A DNA stretch of 64,000 nt from the NCBI GenBank assembly GCA_028687575.1, contig JAQTZW010000014.1, forward strand, positions 1 to 64,000, in the 5' to 3' direction. The position numbers and the translations under genes were made by a program. The number at the start of each line of letters is the position of its first letter. Position 1 is the stretch's first letter. Positions 8,502-17,600 of this stretch are shown one piece after another. The stretch is from Gallionella sp. (GTDB taxonomy: Bacteria > Pseudomonadota > Gammaproteobacteria > Burkholderiales > Gallionellaceae). The notes below the pieces were generated by a model. That model was given only the letters and a program-made list of their open reading frames with translations, searched no databases and had not been told where the DNA came from.

Positions 8502-10415
8502 ATGGGAAGTAATATTTTCAGTGCGTCATTAAGTGGGATGAATGCGGCTCAGTACGCATTGACCACGACTGAACACAATATTGCCAACGCCAACACACCT
8601 GGTTATACGCGTCAGGAAGTGTTGGTGAACTCGCGTCCCGCTCAGGCATCCGGTGCCGGCTTCCTTGGTCAGGGTGTGGATGTGGTCGGTGTACGCCGTA
8701 TCTATGATCAGTTCCTCACCACTCAGGTGCGCCAAGAGCAGAGTCAGGCGAGTTATTTGTCCACCTATATGACTGCAATGAAGCAGATAGACAATATGGT
8801 GGCCGACCCGAATGCGGGTGTTTCGCCAGCCATGCAGAGCTTCTTCGATGCCGTGAACGGCATGGCCAATAGCCCGGACTCCGTGCCGGCTCGGCAAACC
8901 GTGCTGAGCAACGCTCAGGCGGCAGTGAATCGTTTTCAGTCGCTGGATCAACGCCTCACCGATATTTCCAATACCCTTACCGGGCAGATTTCTGGCAGTG
9001 TGCAGAATATCAATACCTATGCGACCCAGATCGCCACGCTAAATGGCAACATCAAGCGTGCGATTGCATCGGGTCAAGGGCAGCAACCCAACGACCTGCT
9101 GGATCAGCGTGATCAACTGATCAATCAAATGAACAAGGAGATGAAAGTCTCGGTGCAGCAACAGACCGACGGTTCGATGAACGTGTTCATCGGCACGGGG
9201 CAGGCGCTGGTGATAGATGAGCAAGCGATGGGATTGCAAGTGGTGCAATCACCCAGTGACCCAAGCAAGGTTGATGTCGCCTATACCAATAATGGCAAAA
9301 CCATCACCATGCAGCAAAGCAGTTTGCAGGGGGGGAATCTGGGCGCATATCTGGCGTTTCGGGATCAGAGTCTAGAGCCGGCACGCAATTCATTGGGTCG
9401 GGTGGCGCTGGGATTGGCCGCCAGCATCAATGGACAGAATCAGCTGGGGCTGGACTTGAATGGTGCGCTGGGGGGCAATATCCTGAACGCCGCACCGCCT
9501 CGGGTGGACAAGGGGGTGTTGAATACCGGTACGGCAGGTATCTCAGCCACAATCACCAATGTATCGGCACTGACGACCAGCGATTATCAACTCAAGTTTG
9601 ATGGTGCGAACTACACTGTGACGCGTTTGTCGGACAATACCGTGACCAATCTCGGCGCAACGCTGGTGCCCGCACCGGTAGTAGATGGGGTGACCATCGG
9701 GCTGGCTTCGGGGGCGATGAACGCCGGTGACAGTTTCCTGATACGGCCCACCGCCAATGCCGCGCGTGATATTGCCTTGTTGACTAATGATCCGAATAAA
9801 CTGGCTGCTGCTGCGCCGATACGCACCAGCGCCGCGCTGACCAATATCGGTACCGCAAAGATCAGTGCCGGCACAGTGAATGCGCCAGCGCCGGTCAACC
9901 CCAGTCTGCAGGCACCCGTGAGCATCACGTTTACCAGTCCGACCACGTTCACCGTGGCCGGTGCCGTGCCCGCCGTGGCGGGGCCTGTGACCTATACACC
10001 GGGACAGAATATTACTTACAACGGCTGGACGGCGCAGATCAGTGGCACTGCTGTGGCAGGTGATGTATTCAATGTTGCGCCCAACACCAGTGCGACCGGC
10101 GACAATCGCAACGCCTTGCTGATGGCCGGGCTGCAGAACCAAAACCTGCTGGCCAACGGCACTACCAGCTTGCAGGGCGCATATAGCCAACTGGTCGGTT
10201 CGGTAGGTGCCAAGACCAGTGAACTGACAGTGACCAGTCTGGCGCAGGACTCCATGGTTACCCAGACGGTCGGCATGCAGCAGTCCGTGTCCGGGGTCAA
10301 TCTGGATGAGGAGGCGGCAAACTTGTTGCGTTATCAGAAAGCCTATCAGGCTGCAGCCAAGGCGATGCAGATCGCCAACACCATGTTTGATTCCTTGTTG
10401 ACATTGGGAAGGTAG
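8502..10415 (+). CDS. flgK: FlgK, hook-filament junction protein 1
   Basis: Hook-associated protein joining hook and filament. The 637-residue protein starts with SNIFSASLSGMNAAQYALTT and EHNIANANTPGYTRQEVLVN, the axial-protein motif. The C-terminus has GVNLDEEAANLLRYQKAYQA, conserved in FlgK. The centre holds large variable domains, including a segment near residues 495-530 with PGQNITYNGW and GDVFNVAPNT that also recurs in modified form in FlgL. AAGGAA lies before the start. Likely driven by the sigma-28 promoter immediately upstream. Confidence 0.95.
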   Translation: MGSNIFSASLSGMNAAQYALTTTEHNIANANTPGYTRQEVLVNSRPAQASGAGFLGQGVDVVGVRRIYDQFLTTQVRQEQSQASYLSTYMTAMKQIDNMVADPNAGVSPAMQSFFDAVNGMANSPDSVPARQTVLSNAQAAVNRFQSLDQRLTDISNTLTGQISGSVQNINTYATQIATLNGNIKRAIASGQGQQPNDLLDQRDQLINQMNKEMKVSVQQQTDGSMNVFIGTGQALVIDEQAMGLQVVQSPSDPSKVDVAYTNNGKTITMQQSSLQGGNLGAYLAFRDQSLEPARNSLGRVALGLAASINGQNQLGLDLNGALGGNILNAAPPRVDKGVLNTGTAGISATITNVSALTTSDYQLKFDGANYTVTRLSDNTVTNLGATLVPAPVVDGVTIGLASGAMNAGDSFLIRPTANAARDIALLTNDPNKLAAAAPIRTSAALTNIGTAKISAGTVNAPAPVNPSLQAPVSITFTSPTTFTVAGAVPAVAGPVTYTPGQNITYNGWTAQISGTAVAGDVFNVAPNTSATGDNRNALLMAGLQNQNLLANGTTSLQGAYSQLVGSVGAKTSELTVTSLAQDSMVTQTVGMQQSVSGVNLDEEAANLLRYQKAYQAAAKAMQIANTMFDSLLTLGR

Positions 10416-10422
10416 GTTCATC

Positions 10423-11646
10423 ATGCGTATCAGCTCAAATACCATCTTTGACAACAATGTTGTCGCGCTCGGCGCACAGCAGGCGCGCCTGGTGCAGACT
10501 CAACAGCAGATTGCCAGCGGTAGACGTTTGCTTACCGCCGCCTCTGATCCCGTGGCGGCCACGCGTGCACTGGATGTCACTCAGGCAGATGCCATCATTA
10601 ACCAGCAGACAGCCAGTCGGAGTGCGGCACGTCATACCGTATCGCTGGCAGAGAGCACGCTGCAGAGCGTAACGACGCTGCTGCAAGATGCCAGGACTGC
10701 CGCAGTGTCAGCGGGCAACGGCACGCTGAATAGTAGTGACCGTGCCACGCTGGCCACGGATTTGAGTGGGCGGTTACAGCAATTGATAGGGCTAGCCAAT
10801 GCGACAGACGGTACTGGAAATTACCTGTTTTCCGGATTTCAGTCCAAGACCCAACCGTTTATGGATACACCCGCCGGTGTTGGATATTTCGGTGACGATG
10901 GGCAGCGTATGGCTCAGGTTGCCGCAACCCGCCAGCTGGGTGTCAGCGATAGCGGAGCCGATGTGTTCATGCGCATCAAGACAGGTAACGGCTCATTTGT
11001 TACGCAGGCGGCCGCCGCGAATGCCGGCAGCGGGGTGATCAGTGCCGGGTCGGTGACCAATCCGGCTGCCGTGACCGGAAACAATTACAGCATCAGTTTT
11101 GCTGCTGCTGTTGCTCCCGCAACCGGCATGACTTATACCGTGAGTAATACCACGACCGGCTTGCCTGTTCCTGCTGTACCTGCCGTGCCGGTGCCGATAC
11201 CGTATGTGAGCGGGCAGGCCATCAGCTTTGACGGGATGCAGTTCGATATTCAGGGAGTGCCTTCAGTCGGTGACAGCTTTACGGTCGCGCCCAGCACCAA
11301 TCAGAGCGTATTCAAAACCCTCTCCGATCTGATCACGACACTCAACACCCCGGTGGCTGGTGCGAATCTTACTAATGGCCTGAATCAGGGGCTCGGCAAT
11401 CTGGATAATGCACTGAACAATGTGCTGAATGTGCGAGCCACACTCGGATTACGGCTGAACGAGATTGATGCGCTGCAAGTGACGGGCGACGATATGAGCC
11501 TGCAATTAAAGCAAACGCTCTCGCAATTGCAGGACGTAGATTACAACAAGGCGATCAGCGATCTTACCCAACAACAGACTACCTTGCAGGCGGCACAGAA
11601 GAGTTTTGCACAAGTCTCCAATCTGTCCTTGTTCACCTACATATAA
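10423..11646 (+). CDS. flgL: FlgL, hook-filament junction protein 3
   Basis: Flagellin-like junction protein. The N-terminus RISSNTIFDNNVVALGAQQA and IASGRRLLTAASDPVAATRA are typical of FlgL, as is the C-terminal helical part ending QKSFAQVSNLSLFTYI. At 407 residues it is longer than E. coli FlgL (317). The extra part includes an outer domain with YVSGQAISFDGMQF and VGDSFTVAPSTN, which resembles a segment of FlgK upstream. It starts 7 bases after flgK and is cotranscribed with it. Confidence 0.94.
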   Translation: MRISSNTIFDNNVVALGAQQARLVQTQQQIASGRRLLTAASDPVAATRALDVTQADAIINQQTASRSAARHTVSLAESTLQSVTTLLQDARTAAVSAGNGTLNSSDRATLATDLSGRLQQLIGLANATDGTGNYLFSGFQSKTQPFMDTPAGVGYFGDDGQRMAQVAATRQLGVSDSGADVFMRIKTGNGSFVTQAAAANAGSGVISAGSVTNPAAVTGNNYSISFAAAVAPATGMTYTVSNTTTGLPVPAVPAVPVPIPYVSGQAISFDGMQFDIQGVPSVGDSFTVAPSTNQSVFKTLSDLITTLNTPVAGANLTNGLNQGLGNLDNALNNVLNVRATLGLRLNEIDALQVTGDDMSLQLKQTLSQLQDVDYNKAISDLTQQQTTLQAAQKSFAQVSNLSLFTYI

Positions 11647-12095
11647 CTCGCCTCAAGCGTGTCATTCATGCCTGCAACTCATGACTCCGGACAAGTTGGT
11701 TATCAAGTAACTTTTTAAAATTAAACAATCAGTTACTGTTGATTTTCGTTAATTATTGGCGAGTTTGTTAGCGAAATATCCGACCATGCTTATCGAGTAG
11801 TCTCAAACCCTACAATAATAGTTTGCAATTCTTTCAACAGTATTACAGAATGCGCACAATTTGAATTTCGGACGGCATGGAAACAACCGCCTCACCGGAA
11901 TCGCTGAACAGGGATATGAGCAAGCTGGAGGAGGGGTGTTCGAAGTAACGAGTGTCGCGTGAAGATTCGTGACGGTTGCTTCGGTAAGATGCGCTCCGCT
12001 GTTCCAACTCTCGTTTCTGTCTCTTCAGAAGTCACCTCTAAGTATTTTTATAGTGAATAAGTAAATCGAAATCTCGGATTACGGGAGGGATGCGC
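11647..12095 (+). other. intergenic region between flgL and the cellulose operon
   Basis: About 450 bases without a credible gene. The first 150 are AT-rich; a weak hairpin followed by T5 around 11691-11715 could end the flgKL transcript. The remainder must hold the bcs promoter and a leader. I looked for a c-di-GMP (GEMM) riboswitch and did not find its conserved core. No sigma-28 element is seen. No other structure is supported. Confidence 0.5.
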
Positions 12096-12298
12096 GTGAA
12101 GAAGAACAAGCGTTACAAGTGGGGTGGACCTAGTCGGGCGGCGGTTCCTCTGGTCACTTGGAAGGGGTGGGGGGTTCCGGTCATTAACTGGCTAGTGTTG
12201 CCGTTGATGCTGGCTCTGACTTTCTGGGTGGTGGTGATGCCGCTGGATGGCAAGGAGCAACTGACATTTGGCTTGCTGGTTCTGCCTTGGTATTTTAT
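12096..12298 (+). pseudogene. bcsA: out-of-frame N-terminal segment of bcsA
   Basis: A GTG at 12096 with GGGAGGG six bases upstream opens a frame that encodes a basic N-terminus (KKNKRYKWGGPSR) and one membrane segment (INWLVLPLMLALTFWVVVMP), then LTFGLLVLPWYF. This is what should precede bcsA, but the cellulose synthase continues in another frame (YLRRYAGSYITLVLVALS) from about 12296. One extra T in the TTTT run at 12293-12296 would fuse them as PWYFYLRRYAG. The frame runs on out of register to 12398 with non-BcsA sequence. It could be a real frameshift, a sequencing error, or ribosomal slippage on TTT; the sequence cannot decide. Confidence 0.75.
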
Positions 12299-14239
12299 CT
12301 GCGCCGTTATGCGGGCAGTTACATCACGCTGGTGCTGGTTGCCTTGTCGGCAGTGGTTTCCACCCGCTATCTCTATTGGCGTGCGACCGAGACGCTGAAT
12401 CTCACAACCTTGGTGAATTCTACATTCAGTATCGGTTTGCTGGTCGCCGAGATGTATGCCTGGTTGATTCTGGTGATGGGGTTGTTTCAGTCCATCTGGC
12501 CGTTGAACCGGGAAAGTACCCCGTTGCCTGAGGACGAAAGTCTCTGGCCCACCGTGGATGTGCTGATTCCGACCTACAACGAACCTTTGAGTGTGGTCAG
12601 AACCACAGTGATGGCCGCGATGTTGATCGAGTGGCCGGATGCCAAGAAGAAAGTTTATATTCTGGATGATGGCCGGCGCGATGAATTCAGGGCGTTCGCC
12701 GAAGAAGTGGGGGTGGGTTACATCACCCGTTCGGACAATAAGTTTGCCAAGGCTGGCAATATCAACAACGCATTCAAGCGTATTTCCGGGGAATTCGTCG
12801 CGATCTTCGATTGCGATCACATGGCGACCAGCACCTTCCTCAAGCAGACCATGGGCGGTTTCCTGACGGATCCAAAACTGGCATTGGTACAAACGCCGCA
12901 CCACTTTCTGACTCCCGATCCGTTCGAGCGAAATCTGGGCAGTTTCCGCCGTATCCCCAACGAAGGAGAGTTGTTCTACGGTCTGGTGCAGGATGGCAAC
13001 GATTTCTGGAATGCGTCTTTCTTCTGTGGATCGTGCGCCGTACTCAGAAGGTCTGCACTGGATGAGATTGGCGGTCTTGCGACGGACACCGTCACCGAAG
13101 ACGCACATACCTCACTGAACCTGCACCGCAAGGGATATAACTCCGCCTACATACGCGTCACCATGTCGGCCGGTCTGGCGACGGAGACGTTGGGGGCGCA
13201 CGTGAAGCAGCGGATGCGCTGGGCGCGCGGCATGGCGCAGGTGTTCCGGCTGGATTGTCCGCTGCTGGGCAAGGGGCTCACCTTTGCGCAACGCCTGTGC
13301 TATACCAACGCTATTTTCCACTTCCTGTATGGTTTTCCCCGCTTGTTTTTCCTGCTTTCGCCGCTGACCTACCTGTTTTTTGAGAACAGCATCATCAATG
13401 CGCCAGCCTGGGTGATTGCGGTGTATGCCTTGCCTCATCTGATCATGGGATTTATTGCCAATTCGCGCTTGCAGGGTGAATTCCGCCATTCGTTCTGGAA
13501 TGAAGTGTACGAGGCGGCGCTGGCCTGGTACATCATGTGGCCGACTCTGGGGGCGATGATCAATCCGAAAAAGGGAAAATTCGATGTCACTGCCAAGGGT
13601 GGATATATCGAACGTGGGTTTTTCGACTGGAAGATAGGCATGCCTTATGTCGTACTGTTCCTGCTCAACGCATTCGGTCTTGCAGCCGGCTTCCTGCGCA
13701 TGTTCTGGTTCAATACCGAAGATTGGGATACGGCCTTGCTCAATATCGCCTGGACATCCTATAACCTGGTGATGATAGGCGCGGTCATTGCGGTCGCGAT
13801 GGAAACACGTCAGATTCGCAAGGGCTGGCGCGTCGAGAAGGAACTACCGGCAGGATTGCTGCTTGCTAGTGGTCAACAGTTCGAGTGTGAAACTCTGGAT
13901 TACGCCATGACAGGCGTACGCCTGAAGGTGAGTGACTTGGTATCGGTCAAGCCGGGCGAGAGCCTTACCCTATACCTGTTCCGTGAAGCACAGCGTTTCG
14001 AATTTCCGGCAGAAGTGGTGGTGAACAATGCCAACGAATTGCGCCTCAAGTTCAACGAACTGACGCTGGAGCAGGAACGCGATTTGGTGGCGGCGACGCT
14101 GTCCAGGCCGGATGCCTGGATCAACTGGATTAAGGTGCGTGAGGAGGTGGATCATCCTCTGCGGGGCTTTAGTGAACTGTTGGGTTTCAGTCGTATGGGC
14201 GTGAAGCGGATGAAACTCGCTACCCGCAAAGCTGCATAG
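12287..14239 (+). CDS. bcsA: BcsA, cellulose synthase catalytic subunit with PilZ domain (5' frameshifted)
   Basis: Processive beta-1,4-glucan synthase of the inner membrane, using UDP-glucose and activated by c-di-GMP. Numbered from the TTG at 12287, the GT2 core shows DDG (127-129), DCD (175-177), TED (270-272) and QRMRW (308-312). Membrane segments flank it and a PilZ domain follows, with RKGWR at 511-515. The second PilZ motif reads DYAMTG (538-543), with Ala where the family usually has Ser. The TTG has no ribosome binding site and lacks the first membrane segment, which is encoded in another frame from 12096. The true product would be about 717 residues if the frameshift is corrected or bypassed. 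Confidence 0.9.
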   Translation: MVFYLRRYAGSYITLVLVALSAVVSTRYLYWRATETLNLTTLVNSTFSIGLLVAEMYAWLILVMGLFQSIWPLNRESTPLPEDESLWPTVDVLIPTYNEPLSVVRTTVMAAMLIEWPDAKKKVYILDDGRRDEFRAFAEEVGVGYITRSDNKFAKAGNINNAFKRISGEFVAIFDCDHMATSTFLKQTMGGFLTDPKLALVQTPHHFLTPDPFERNLGSFRRIPNEGELFYGLVQDGNDFWNASFFCGSCAVLRRSALDEIGGLATDTVTEDAHTSLNLHRKGYNSAYIRVTMSAGLATETLGAHVKQRMRWARGMAQVFRLDCPLLGKGLTFAQRLCYTNAIFHFLYGFPRLFFLLSPLTYLFFENSIINAPAWVIAVYALPHLIMGFIANSRLQGEFRHSFWNEVYEAALAWYIMWPTLGAMINPKKGKFDVTAKGGYIERGFFDWKIGMPYVVLFLLNAFGLAAGFLRMFWFNTEDWDTALLNIAWTSYNLVMIGAVIAVAMETRQIRKGWRVEKELPAGLLLASGQQFECETLDYAMTGVRLKVSDLVSVKPGESLTLYLFREAQRFEFPAEVVVNNANELRLKFNELTLEQERDLVAATLSRPDAWINWIKVREEVDHPLRGFSELLGFSRMGVKRMKLATRKAA

Positions 14240-14268
14240 CCAACCCGTTACAGCAAGTGATAAGCGAT

Positions 14269-16506
14269 ATGAATAAATTTAAGTTGGGTTTCGGGATGTT
14301 GCTGGCATTGATGTGCTGGGGGCAGGAGGCCATTTCGGCTGTGCCGGATCAGCCTGCAATCAAGCATGTTTCAGCTAATGAAGTTGTTGATTCCAATGAG
14401 GATGCTGCAAAGAGTGAGGTGGAATTTTCGCTGCTCCAACTTGGCGTCAAGGCACCGCTTTCCATGATCGGTGGTGATGCCATCTCTTCGGTGGATTTTT
14501 CTTTCAATGTGGTCAGGCTAATCAAACGTATCCGACTGAATCTTCACTATTCCTATTCCCCGTTGTTGAATCCCGCGAACAGTTTTCTTAAGGTCGAATT
14601 GAATGGTCATGAAGTCGCGGTTCTGAACTTGCTTAAAGGTAAGAGCAAGGATGCCGAGGCGTTGATAGAGATAGACCCGCTGATGTTGCAGGAGTGGAAT
14701 CACCTGACCTTTCATTACACAGGCCATCTGGTCAAACCATTCTGCGATGATCCGCGCTCCCTGAAGAACTGGTTGCAAATCAATAATGAAGATACTCATA
14801 TTGAATCTTCCGCCGACCTGTTGCCAGTGGCTATGAGCATGTCATTGTTCCCACAGCAATTTTTCGACAGGCATGACATGCATGACATGAGCATGGCGTT
14901 GGTGTTGCCGAACAAGCCTTCCTGGGGGGTGTTGCAGTCGGCTGGTGTGATTGCCTCCTGGTTTGGCAGTCAGGCCGAATGGCGAAAAGTCCGTTTTCCC
15001 AGTTATTTGAATACATTACCGAATCAGAGCGCTATCGTGCTGGCTACGACCTCAGATGTGATTGACGGCGTGACTTTGCCCCCGGTAACAGGCAAACAAG
15101 CGACAATCACTATTGTCAAGCATCCGACCAATCCGCTTGCCTATCTGTTACTGGTAGTTGGGCGTGACGAGCAGAGCTTGCTGGCAGCTACTCGTACCAT
15201 GGTCACGACTAGGAATCGGCCTGACGCGGCAAAGTGGGACATTCAAGCGGACAAACTCGCTGAACGCAAGCCTTTCGATGCGCCGGGCTGGCTGACCGAA
15301 AACAAGGTCATCCGTCTCGATGAAGTGCTACCCAAGGAAGGTCTGCATTTCAACAGTCTTATGGCAGGCCCGCTGGAAATGGTGCTGCATCTGCCGCCTG
15401 ATTTGTACCGCTCACCGGCAACAACCGTGCCGATAAATCTGGCGTTTGAGTCGTCAAATAATTCGCGCTATCTGAGGCAGATTAATGCTTTTATCAATAA
15501 CTATGCTTTTCAGGTCCAGCGTTACGATATGCCTGACAGCAATGATCCGAAAATGGTGAAGACTAGGCTCAAGCTCCGTATTCCCAGTGAACGATTAACC
15601 GGCAAGGATACGATCTCCATTCGTTTTACATTTATAGACAAGGAGACCAAGGTTTGTGAGACAGCCTTTGTTACGGATGAGATAAAAATCGACCCCGGTT
15701 CTACGATAGATCTGGAAGGTCAGCCGCGACGTGTCACGTTGCCCGATTTGCGTTATCTTGCCTATAACGGTTTTCCCTACAGCAAGATGGCCGACCTGTC
15801 GGAAACGGTGGTGTTGTTGCCTGATTCACCGGATCACAATGAGATCGACAGTATGCTGACCTTATTAGGGCATGTCGGCAATAAGAGCGGATACCCGGCT
15901 ACCGGTGTGTCTGTCGCCTCCATCAAACAGGCCGAGAAATTCGCCGACAAGGATATTTTGGTCATCGGTTCACTCACTGGATTGCGCCCCCTCCTTGAAA
16001 GCTGGGCCAGCGATATCCAGGTGAATCTGCTGGGTAAAGACCAGCCATCACCCAAGTTGGGTTTGGATCTCCTGCACAAATTGATGCATTGGGGAGAGCA
16101 GACTTTGTTATTCAATGGGCTGAGAGGCGAGCAGGCAATGGTGCTGGTTGGATTTGAATCTCCTATGCAGTCACAACGTAGTGTCGTGATGCTCACGGCG
16201 CGGGATTCATCCAATCTGCTTACCGAGGCCATCACACTGAACACCTTGGATAAAGCGAAGGATTTTAATGGCGATGTGGTGGTGATCTCGTCAGAAGATA
16301 GTCTGGATTCGGTAGTGGCTTTCGATTGGGCAGAAAAATATTCGAACGGTAGACTGACCTTCTGGCAGTGGTTCAACGACAACAAGACGCATAATCCCGT
16401 GTTGGCAGCATTGGCTGCCATCCTGTTGACGCTGCTGTTCGCCGCTCAGGCCTACTACAAGTTCAGACGCAAGGCAGATAAGCGATTAGGTAAGGTGATG
16501 ACGTGA
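14269..16506 (+). CDS. bcsB: BcsB, periplasmic cellulose synthase subunit
   Basis: Periplasmic partner of BcsA that guides the glucan chain and completes the synthase. The 745-residue product has a signal peptide (MNKFKLGFGMLLALMCWGQE) and long beta-rich carbohydrate-binding/flavodoxin-like repeats. A single C-terminal membrane helix (NPVLAALAAILLTLLFAAQA) is followed by a basic tail, the standard BcsB anchor. An in-frame GTG at 14257 would add four residues; neither start has a clear ribosome binding site. The gene overlaps bcsZ by four bases. Confidence 0.92.
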   Translation: MNKFKLGFGMLLALMCWGQEAISAVPDQPAIKHVSANEVVDSNEDAAKSEVEFSLLQLGVKAPLSMIGGDAISSVDFSFNVVRLIKRIRLNLHYSYSPLLNPANSFLKVELNGHEVAVLNLLKGKSKDAEALIEIDPLMLQEWNHLTFHYTGHLVKPFCDDPRSLKNWLQINNEDTHIESSADLLPVAMSMSLFPQQFFDRHDMHDMSMALVLPNKPSWGVLQSAGVIASWFGSQAEWRKVRFPSYLNTLPNQSAIVLATTSDVIDGVTLPPVTGKQATITIVKHPTNPLAYLLLVVGRDEQSLLAATRTMVTTRNRPDAAKWDIQADKLAERKPFDAPGWLTENKVIRLDEVLPKEGLHFNSLMAGPLEMVLHLPPDLYRSPATTVPINLAFESSNNSRYLRQINAFINNYAFQVQRYDMPDSNDPKMVKTRLKLRIPSERLTGKDTISIRFTFIDKETKVCETAFVTDEIKIDPGSTIDLEGQPRRVTLPDLRYLAYNGFPYSKMADLSETVVLLPDSPDHNEIDSMLTLLGHVGNKSGYPATGVSVASIKQAEKFADKDILVIGSLTGLRPLLESWASDIQVNLLGKDQPSPKLGLDLLHKLMHWGEQTLLFNGLRGEQAMVLVGFESPMQSQRSVVMLTARDSSNLLTEAITLNTLDKAKDFNGDVVVISSEDSLDSVVAFDWAEKYSNGRLTFWQWFNDNKTHNPVLAALAAILLTLLFAAQAYYKFRRKADKRLGKVMT

Positions 16507-17600
16507 AAAGCTGGTTTCCTTTCATTCTGCTGCTGATGTGTCTTCCTGTCCACGCCGCTGATACCTGTACTGCGAAATGGCCGGAATGGGAGCATTTCGC
16601 CAGGGTTCATATTCAGGATGATGGGCGCGTTATAGACATTAGCGCGGACGGGATTTCCACTTCTGAAGGGCAATCCTATGCCATGTTTTTTTCGCTGGTG
16701 GCCAACGACAGGCAGCGTTTTGACCACATTCTGAAATGGACCAATGACAATTTGGCGCATGGTGATCTGACCTTGTATCTGCCGGGTTGGAAGTGGGGCA
16801 GGGCTGAAGATGGCAACTGGAAACTGCTGGACATGAATTCCGCCGGGGATGCCGATCTATGGATGGCTTACGCCCTGTTCCATGCTGCCGAACGCTGGAA
16901 GGACAAGCATTACCGCATATTAGCCTTGGCCATGCTCAATAATATCGCGCATCGTGAAGTAGTCGATTTGCCGGGGACGGGACGCATGTTGTTGCCAGCT
17001 TCCTACGGATTTGCACTGGATGCTGGAACCTGGCGGCTGAATCCGAGCTACATGCCGCTCCAGTTGCTGCGGTATTTCTCCAAGGTTGATAGCAAGGGAT
17101 CATGGAACGAAATCTCCCTGAATACCGTGCGCATGATGGTGACCACCTCCAGCGGCGGGAGGGTGCCGGACTGGGTGTTATACGGGGTAGATAAGGGTTT
17201 TTATCTTGATTCCGAGAAGGGACAGTACACCAGTTACGATGCGATTCGGGTGTATCTGTGGTGGGCGATGCTAGATCAACGGGATGAGCTGTTTGCAGAA
17301 CTAAAGCCATATCTTCAAGGAGTTGCTCAGTTCGAGATCGATAATCCTGCGCTCCCAGAACGCATCAACGTACGGACGGGGGAAGCGGAGGGGAGTGCGC
17401 CGATTGGTTTCGCCGCAGCCATTGCACCGTATCGTTGGGTATCGCATCAATATCGAGAGCAAATCGAGCCAACTCTTGATGATGGCGCAGGGTATTACAA
17501 CCATGTGTTGAATATGTTTGGCAATGGCTGGATGGAGCGACGTTTTGCTTTTAAGCGTGATGGCAGTTTGGTGACGGGGCTGGAAAAATGTTCAAGATAG
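16503..17600 (+). CDS. bcsZ: BcsZ, periplasmic endo-1,4-beta-glucanase (GH8)
   Basis: Secreted cellulase required for proper cellulose export in many bacteria. The 365 residues have a signal peptide ending LPVHA and GH8 signatures. The general acid is Glu55 in STSEGQSYAM, the same number as in E. coli BcsZ; the likely base is Asp246 in TSYDAIRVYLWW; PGWKWGR and NSAGDADLWMAYAL are also conserved. Translation starts at GTG 16503, overlapping the end of bcsB. Its 3' end overlaps bcsC by 13 bases. The A-B-Z-C order matches the E. coli-type operon, but bcsQ, bcsE and bcsG are absent here. Confidence 0.94.
   Translation: MKSWFPFILLLMCLPVHAADTCTAKWPEWEHFARVHIQDDGRVIDISADGISTSEGQSYAMFFSLVANDRQRFDHILKWTNDNLAHGDLTLYLPGWKWGRAEDGNWKLLDMNSAGDADLWMAYALFHAAERWKDKHYRILALAMLNNIAHREVVDLPGTGRMLLPASYGFALDAGTWRLNPSYMPLQLLRYFSKVDSKGSWNEISLNTVRMMVTTSSGGRVPDWVLYGVDKGFYLDSEKGQYTSYDAIRVYLWWAMLDQRDELFAELKPYLQGVAQFEIDNPALPERINVRTGEAEGSAPIGFAAAIAPYRWVSHQYREQIEPTLDDGAGYYNHVLNMFGNGWMERRFAFKRDGSLVTGLEKCSR

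Noticed and set aside
11880..12095. c-di-GMP (GEMM) riboswitch upstream of bcsA
   Set aside because: A few short purine-rich stretches look suggestive, but the conserved core and tetraloop-receptor pattern could not be found.
12090..12398. Independent 102-residue membrane protein before bcsA
   Set aside because: Its first 67 residues are the expected BcsA N-terminus; the remainder is out-of-frame text, so it is not a separate gene.
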